This document shows positions 11,351 to 15,171 of a DNA stretch of 15,171 bases, in pieces. Under the pieces are notes generated by a model, which made no database searches, was not told where the DNA came from, and was given only the letters and a program-made list of their open reading frames with translations. Source of the DNA: Streptomyces niger (GTDB lineage: Bacteria; Actinomycetota; Actinomycetes; Streptomycetales; Streptomycetaceae); assembly GCF_000718305.1 (NCBI RefSeq), contig NZ_JOFQ01000045.1, positions 1-15,171 of the forward strand, written 5' to 3'. The position numbers and the translations under genes are program-made. Within the stretch, counting starts at the first letter, position 1; each line of letters starts with the position of its first letter.

Positions 11351-13867
11351 ATGCCCGCATTGACGCGCGATGAAGCGCAAACCCGAGCCCGCATCCTCGA
11401 CGTCCACCACTACGACATCCACCTCGACCTCACCACCGGCGAGGAGCACTTCACCACCCGCACGACCATCCGCTTCAGCGCGCGCACCCCGGGCGACACC
11501 TTCCTCGACCTCAGGCCCGAGGAACTCCGCAGCATCACCCTCGACGGCGCCGCCCTCGACCCGGCCGACCTGGCGGACAACCACTTCCCGCTCACCGGTC
11601 TCACCCCTGGTGAACATGAACTGCATGTCGAAGCCACCATGCGCTACTCCCACACCGGCGAAGGCATGCACCGCTTCACCGATCCCGCCGACGGTGAGAC
11701 CTACCTCTACACCCAGCTGTTCATGGAAGACGTCCAGCGCGTCTTCCCCGCCTTCGACCAGCCCGACCTCAAAGCCGTCTTCGCCCTCACCGTCGTCGCC
11801 CCCGACGACTGGACCGTCCTCGGCAACTCCCTCGCCACCCGGGCCCCCGAGGGCCACTGGACCCTCGCCCCCACCCCGCCCATCAGCACCTACCTCGTCG
11901 CCGTGGCCGCCGGCCCCTGGCACTCCGTCCGCACCGAGCACGCCGGCCTCCCGTTCGGCATCCACTGCCGCCGCTCCCTCGCCCCGTACCTCGACGCCGA
12001 CGCCGACGAGATCCTCGACATCACCCGCCGGTGCTACGACCGCTACCACCAGCTCTTCGACGAGCCGTACCCCTTTGACTCCTACGACCAGGCATTCGTC
12101 CCCGAATTCAACGCCGGCGCCATGGAGAACCCCGGCCTGGTCACCTTCCGCGACGAATTCGTCTACCGCTCCGCCGTCACCGACACCGAGCGCCAGACCC
12201 GCGGCATGGTCATCGCCCACGAAATGGCCCACATGTGGTTCGGCGACCTGGTCACACTCGCCTGGTGGGACGACATCTGGCTCAACGAGTCCTTCGCCGA
12301 GTACATGGGCTATCAGGTCCTCAGCGAAGCCACCCACTTCACCGGGACCTGGACCGACTTCGGCGTCGCCCGCAAGAGCTGGGGCTACGACGCCGACCAG
12401 CGCCCCTCCACCCACCCCGTCGCCCCCGCTTCCGACGCCGTCCCCGACACCGCCTCCGCCTTCCTCAACTTCGACGGCATCTCCTACGCCAAGGGCGCCT
12501 CCGCGCTGCGCCAACTCGTCGCCTGGATGGGGCAGAAGGACTTCCTCGCCGGCATCAACGACCACTTCGCCCGGCACCGCTTCGGCAACGCCACCCTCGC
12601 CGACTTCACCGATTCCCTCGCCCGCGCCACCGACCGCGACGTCCACGCCTGGGCCGAACAGTGGCTGCGCACCACCGGAGTCGACACCCTCACACCCGTC
12701 ATCGAGGAGACCACCGACGGCTCCTGGACGCTCACGGTCACCCACCGTGGCGAGCGCCCCCACCACCTCACCATCGGCCTCTACGACCGGGACCCCGCCA
12801 CCCCCGGCCGCCTCGTCCCCCGCACCTCCCTCACCCACGACCTCCCCGAAGGCGGCACCCACACCGTCCCGGGCCGCCGCCCCGACCTCGTCCTCCTCAA
12901 CGACCGGGACCTCACCTACGCCAAGGTCCGCCTCGACCCCCACTCCTGGAGCACCGCACAGGCCGCCCTCTCCGGCCTGCCCGACTCCCTCACCCGCGCC
13001 GTGGTGTGGAACGCCGCCCGCGACATGGTCCGCGACGGCGAACTGCCGCCCGCCGCCTACCTCGAAGCCGTCCGCGCCCACCTCCCGCACGAGACCGACA
13101 CCGCCATCGTCCAGGGCGTACTGGCCTTCGCGCGCACCCAGATCGCCGACCGCTACCTCCCCGCCGTCGACCGCCCCGCGGCCCTCGCCACCCTCACCGA
13201 CCTCTGCCGCGACCTCTTGCGCCGCACCGAAGGCAGCGAGAACGGCGATCACCAGGGCCTGCGCCTGGCCGCCGTCCGCACCTTCATCGACAGCTCCACC
13301 ACCCCCGAGGGCATCCAGGACTGGCTCGACGGCGACAGCGTTCCCGGCGGCCCCGCCCTCGACCCCGAACTGCGCTGGCGCATCCTCGGCCGCCTCGCCG
13401 TCCTCGGCGCCACCACTCCGGCCGCCATCGACGCCGAAGCCACCCGCGACCCCAGCGCCAGCGGCAAGGAAGGCGCCGCACGCTGCCGCGCCGCGCTGCC
13501 CGACCCGGCCGCCAAGAAGACCGCCTGGGAGGCCATGTTCACCACCGACCCGGCCGACGACCTGTCCGCCTACCTCTTCACCGCCACCGCCGCCGGCTTC
13601 TGGGCACCCGAGCAGGCCGACCTCGTACGCCCCTACGTGGAGAGGTACTTCACCGACGCCGTCGCCCTCGCCGACCGCCGCGGCCCCGCCCTGGCCGAAG
13701 CCGCCGGTCGGTACGCCTTCCCCGCGGTCGCCGTCGAACCGGACACCCTGCGGGCCGGCGAGGCCTGCCTGCGTGAGGCGGCACCCACTCCGGCCCTCCG
13801 GCGCAAGCTCGCCGACCAACTCGACGACCTGCGCCGCGCGCTGGCCGTCCGGAACGGGCAGGGGTGA
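11351..13867 (+). CDS. pepN: M1-family zinc aminopeptidase (aminopeptidase N)
   Basis: This 838-residue protein removes N-terminal amino acids from peptides in the cytoplasm. The substrate-binding GAMEN motif is at 256-260. The zinc site is HEMAH (290-294) with Glu313 nineteen residues later (HExxH-x18-E), and Tyr379 (in FDGISYAKG) is the likely transition-state-stabilising tyrosine. An N-terminal beta domain (1-180) and a C-terminal helical domain (about 540-830) complete the usual architecture, and the length is normal for actinobacterial PepN. ATG 11351 gives the expected N-terminus (MPALTRDEAQ) but has no clear ribosome site, so the mRNA may be leaderless. An in-frame GTG at 11315 with AAGG before it is the alternative and would add 12 residues. 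It is a housekeeping enzyme unrelated in function to the upstream operon. Confidence 0.94.
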   Translation: MPALTRDEAQTRARILDVHHYDIHLDLTTGEEHFTTRTTIRFSARTPGDTFLDLRPEELRSITLDGAALDPADLADNHFPLTGLTPGEHELHVEATMRYSHTGEGMHRFTDPADGETYLYTQLFMEDVQRVFPAFDQPDLKAVFALTVVAPDDWTVLGNSLATRAPEGHWTLAPTPPISTYLVAVAAGPWHSVRTEHAGLPFGIHCRRSLAPYLDADADEILDITRRCYDRYHQLFDEPYPFDSYDQAFVPEFNAGAMENPGLVTFRDEFVYRSAVTDTERQTRGMVIAHEMAHMWFGDLVTLAWWDDIWLNESFAEYMGYQVLSEATHFTGTWTDFGVARKSWGYDADQRPSTHPVAPASDAVPDTASAFLNFDGISYAKGASALRQLVAWMGQKDFLAGINDHFARHRFGNATLADFTDSLARATDRDVHAWAEQWLRTTGVDTLTPVIEETTDGSWTLTVTHRGERPHHLTIGLYDRDPATPGRLVPRTSLTHDLPEGGTHTVPGRRPDLVLLNDRDLTYAKVRLDPHSWSTAQAALSGLPDSLTRAVVWNAARDMVRDGELPPAAYLEAVRAHLPHETDTAIVQGVLAFARTQIADRYLPAVDRPAALATLTDLCRDLLRRTEGSENGDHQGLRLAAVRTFIDSSTTPEGIQDWLDGDSVPGGPALDPELRWRILGRLAVLGATTPAAIDAEATRDPSASGKEGAARCRAALPDPAAKKTAWEAMFTTDPADDLSAYLFTATAAGFWAPEQADLVRPYVERYFTDAVALADRRGPALAEAAGRYAFPAVAVEPDTLRAGEACLREAAPTPALRRKLADQLDDLRRALAVRNGQG

Positions 13868-14025
13868 GGCCGACGAACCGTTGACGATCGCCCCGTAGCA
13901 GGCCAGGGCCGGGGAGGGGAGAGGCGTTGCGGAGCCCATAGCAGATCCGCGCGCCTCAACCCGCACGTGTGTCCCTCGTGAGAGTGGACTCCGCCCGCAT
14001 TTCGGCGAAGGGCTCGACACCAGAA

Positions 14026-14044
14026 GTAACTTAGGTCGCCCTAA
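14026..14044. promoter_or_regulatory. Iron box (DtxR/IdeR/DmdR-type operator)
   Basis: GTAACTTAGGTCGCCCTAA matches the 19-base consensus TTAGGTTAGGCTAACCTAA well. The two pentamers TTAGG (14031-14035) and CCTAA (14040-14044) are exact and have the spacing of the right-hand part of the consensus. It ends 33 bases before the decarboxylase start, and TAACTT at 14027-14032 could be the -10 element it overlaps. It predicts repression when iron is plentiful. The rest of the 13868-14077 gap shows no gene and no clear terminator. Confidence 0.75.
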
Positions 14045-14077
14045 ACCGATCAAATCCCCGACAAGAAGGGCACACCC

Positions 14078-15105
14078 ATGCCTGTGCCCGCCCCAGGCGC
14101 CCCCGCCCCAGGCGACAACACCTCCGGCCGGCTCGACCCCGCAAGGACCCCACCCGACCCCCGCACGACAGGAGGTGAGACGACACCGGCAGCAGAGGGC
14201 CAAGAGAACCACCACGCGAGCCGGGACTCCGCACGAGCAGGTGCCACCGCCACCCTTCTCGACACCGTCACGGACGGCCCCGCCCGGACCTCCGTTCCGG
14301 CTCCCGCGGCCGCCGTCCCCGCGCCCACCGCGGCACCGGACCCCTCCCTCGCCACCCCCGCGCTGGCCGGCGGGACCCGGGGCCCTCAGGCGCTGCGGCC
14401 CCTGCTGCACACCGTGCTCGACGCCCTGGACACCGGAGCTGTCGAACGGGGCGGACCGCTGCCCGCCGGCGGCCCCGAAAGAGTCGCCGACGCGGTGCAC
14501 CAGGCCTGCGCGCCGCTTCTTCCGGACACCGGCACCGGCCCGCACGCCGCCCTGCACACCGTCGTCCGCACCCTCGCCGCCGGAGCCGCCGACCCCGCCG
14601 ACCCGCACTGCGCGGCCCACCTGCACTGCCCGCCGCTCGCCCTGGCCACCGCAGCCGACCTCGCCGCCTCGGCCCTCAACCCCTCCATGGACTCCTGGGA
14701 CCAGGCCCCCGCCGCATCAGAGCTGGAAGCCCTCACCACCCGCACCCTCGCCCAGCTCGTTTACCCGCACGGACCCGACGCCGAAGCGCTGGTGACCACC
14801 GGCGGGACGGAATCCAACCAGCTCGCCGTACTGCTCGCTCGGGAACACGCCGCCCGAGAACACGAGACCCGCGAGCGAGCCGCCCGCGAGCGGGATGCCA
14901 CCCCCGAACACCCCGCGCGAGAACGCGAGACCGTACGCGAACACGCCGGCCGGACACACGGCCCCGGACACGACACCGGCCGGGACCACGGCGCCCGGCA
15001 CACCGGCGGGCAACCCGGCACCCCCCTCGGCGAGCGGGACGGCCACCGCCCCTGCGACCGGTCCGGCCACGGCCCCGACCACCCCGGCCGCCCCCACATC
15101 TGCAC
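14078..15105 (+). CDS. PLP-dependent group II decarboxylase, 3'-truncated by the contig end (probable siderophore gene)
   Basis: The first 342 residues of a decarboxylase of the diaminobutyrate/lysine/glutamate group are present. The recognisable part runs from about 102 (GPQALRPLLHTVLDAL) through CAAHLHCPPLALATAADLAA (178-197) and NPSMDSWDQAPAASELE (201-217) to the cofactor phosphate-binding motif TGGTESN (241-247). The PLP lysine lies beyond the end. Residues 1-100 are Pro/Ala/Thr-rich low complexity, and residues 255 onward are an Arg/Glu/His-rich insertion where relatives continue into a conserved core. AAGAAGGG precedes the ATG at 14078. The iron box just upstream suggests an iron-regulated siderophore pathway, in which such enzymes make cadaverine or diaminopropane. 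The translated end CLLYTSPSPRD is adapter-encoded, not protein. The family assignment is firm; the substrate is inferred. Confidence 0.78.
14840..15103 (+). repeat. Low-complexity Arg/Glu/His-rich coding repeat
   Basis: The stretch encodes irregular repeats of Ala-Arg-Glu-His/Arg (residues 255-293), shading into Gly/His/Asp/Arg/Pro-rich sequence up to the adapter. Units such as CCGCCCGAGAACACGAGA and variants recur with changes. It lies within the decarboxylase reading frame. Confidence 0.7.
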
Positions 15106-15171
15106 CTGTCTCTTATACACATCTCCGAGCCCACGAGACTAGGCATGATCTCGTATGCCGTCTTCTGCTTG
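15106..15171. other. Nextera read-through adapter: mosaic end, i7 index, P7 (not genomic)
   Basis: CTGTCTCTTATACACATCT at 15106-15124 is the 19-base mosaic end in reverse complement. Bases 15125-15139 are the Nextera read-2 stem, 15140-15147 (TAGGCATG) an i7 index that I recall as N706, and 15148-15171 the Illumina P7 flow-cell sequence. The match is contiguous to the last base. It is library sequence and creates false peptides at the contig end. Confidence 0.99.

Noticed and set aside
11291..14626. Minus-strand open frame of over 1,100 codons opposite the aminopeptidase and decarboxylase
   Set aside because: It is Gly/Val/Glu-rich with no recognisable domain, runs through the intergenic gap, and is the usual antisense shadow in high-GC DNA of a gene with clear M1 motifs on the plus strand.
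15095..15102. CACATCTG just before the 3' adapter, resembling part of the other Nextera adapter
   Set aside because: Only eight bases match and the following bases differ, so it is most likely genomic coincidence, although the last few bases before the adapter deserve caution.
15..15105. CRISPR arrays, tRNA or rRNA genes, insertion sequences, attachment sites
   Set aside because: I saw no regularly spaced identical repeats, no tRNA-like or rRNA segments, no transposase or integrase reading frame and no terminal inverted repeats. The short recombinase-like protein lacks a catalytic domain.

Overview
The window is GC-rich DNA with strong third-position G/C bias, short intergenic gaps and GGAGG-type ribosome sites. 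This points to a streptomycete or a close actinobacterial relative. Both ends are sequencing-library adapter, not genome: bases 1-14 are the end of the Tn5/Nextera mosaic end, and bases 15106-15171 are a complete Nextera read-through (mosaic end, 8-base index, P7 tail). The biological sequence is therefore about 15-15105, and the last gene is cut by the end of the library fragment.

Bases 175-10615 hold eleven plus-strand genes in one tight, mostly translationally coupled run. In order they are: a two-module extradiol dioxygenase (VOC), an aspartate-dehydrogenase-like enzyme, an alpha/beta hydrolase, a cupin, a classical SDR, a second SDR that has lost its catalytic residues, a thiamine-diphosphate (ThDP) enzyme, a phthalate-dioxygenase-type reductase (flavin plus 2Fe-2S), a 73-residue protein resembling the recombinase-like helix-turn-helix family, a Rieske oxygenase alpha subunit, and an MFS transporter of the anion:cation symporter type. 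A MarR-family regulator follows on the minus strand and overlaps the transporter tail to tail. The set reads as a catabolic operon. A substrate, probably an aromatic or heteroaromatic acid, would enter by the MFS carrier, be oxygenated by the Rieske/reductase pair and dehydrogenated by the SDR. The ring would be cut by the extradiol enzyme, the product hydrolysed by the alpha/beta hydrolase, and the fragments processed by the ThDP and aspartate-dehydrogenase-like enzymes. The substrate cannot be read from the sequence, and the usual lower meta-cleavage genes (hydratase, aldolase, acylating aldehyde dehydrogenase) are absent. This makes the operon the best candidate for an undescribed pathway.

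Bases 11351-13867 encode an M1 zinc aminopeptidase (PepN type), which looks like housekeeping. After a 210-base gap that carries a convincing DtxR/IdeR/DmdR-type iron box comes the start of a PLP-dependent group II decarboxylase, probably the first gene of an iron-regulated siderophore locus.

A recurrent oddity is low-complexity sequence in cytosolic enzymes. Ser/Thr/Pro-rich N-terminal tails of about 50-60 residues, encoded by short tandem DNA repeats, sit on the aspartate-dehydrogenase-like protein and on the adjacent hydrolase. The decarboxylase has a long Pro/Ala/Thr-rich N-terminus and an Arg/Glu/His-rich insertion inside its fold.
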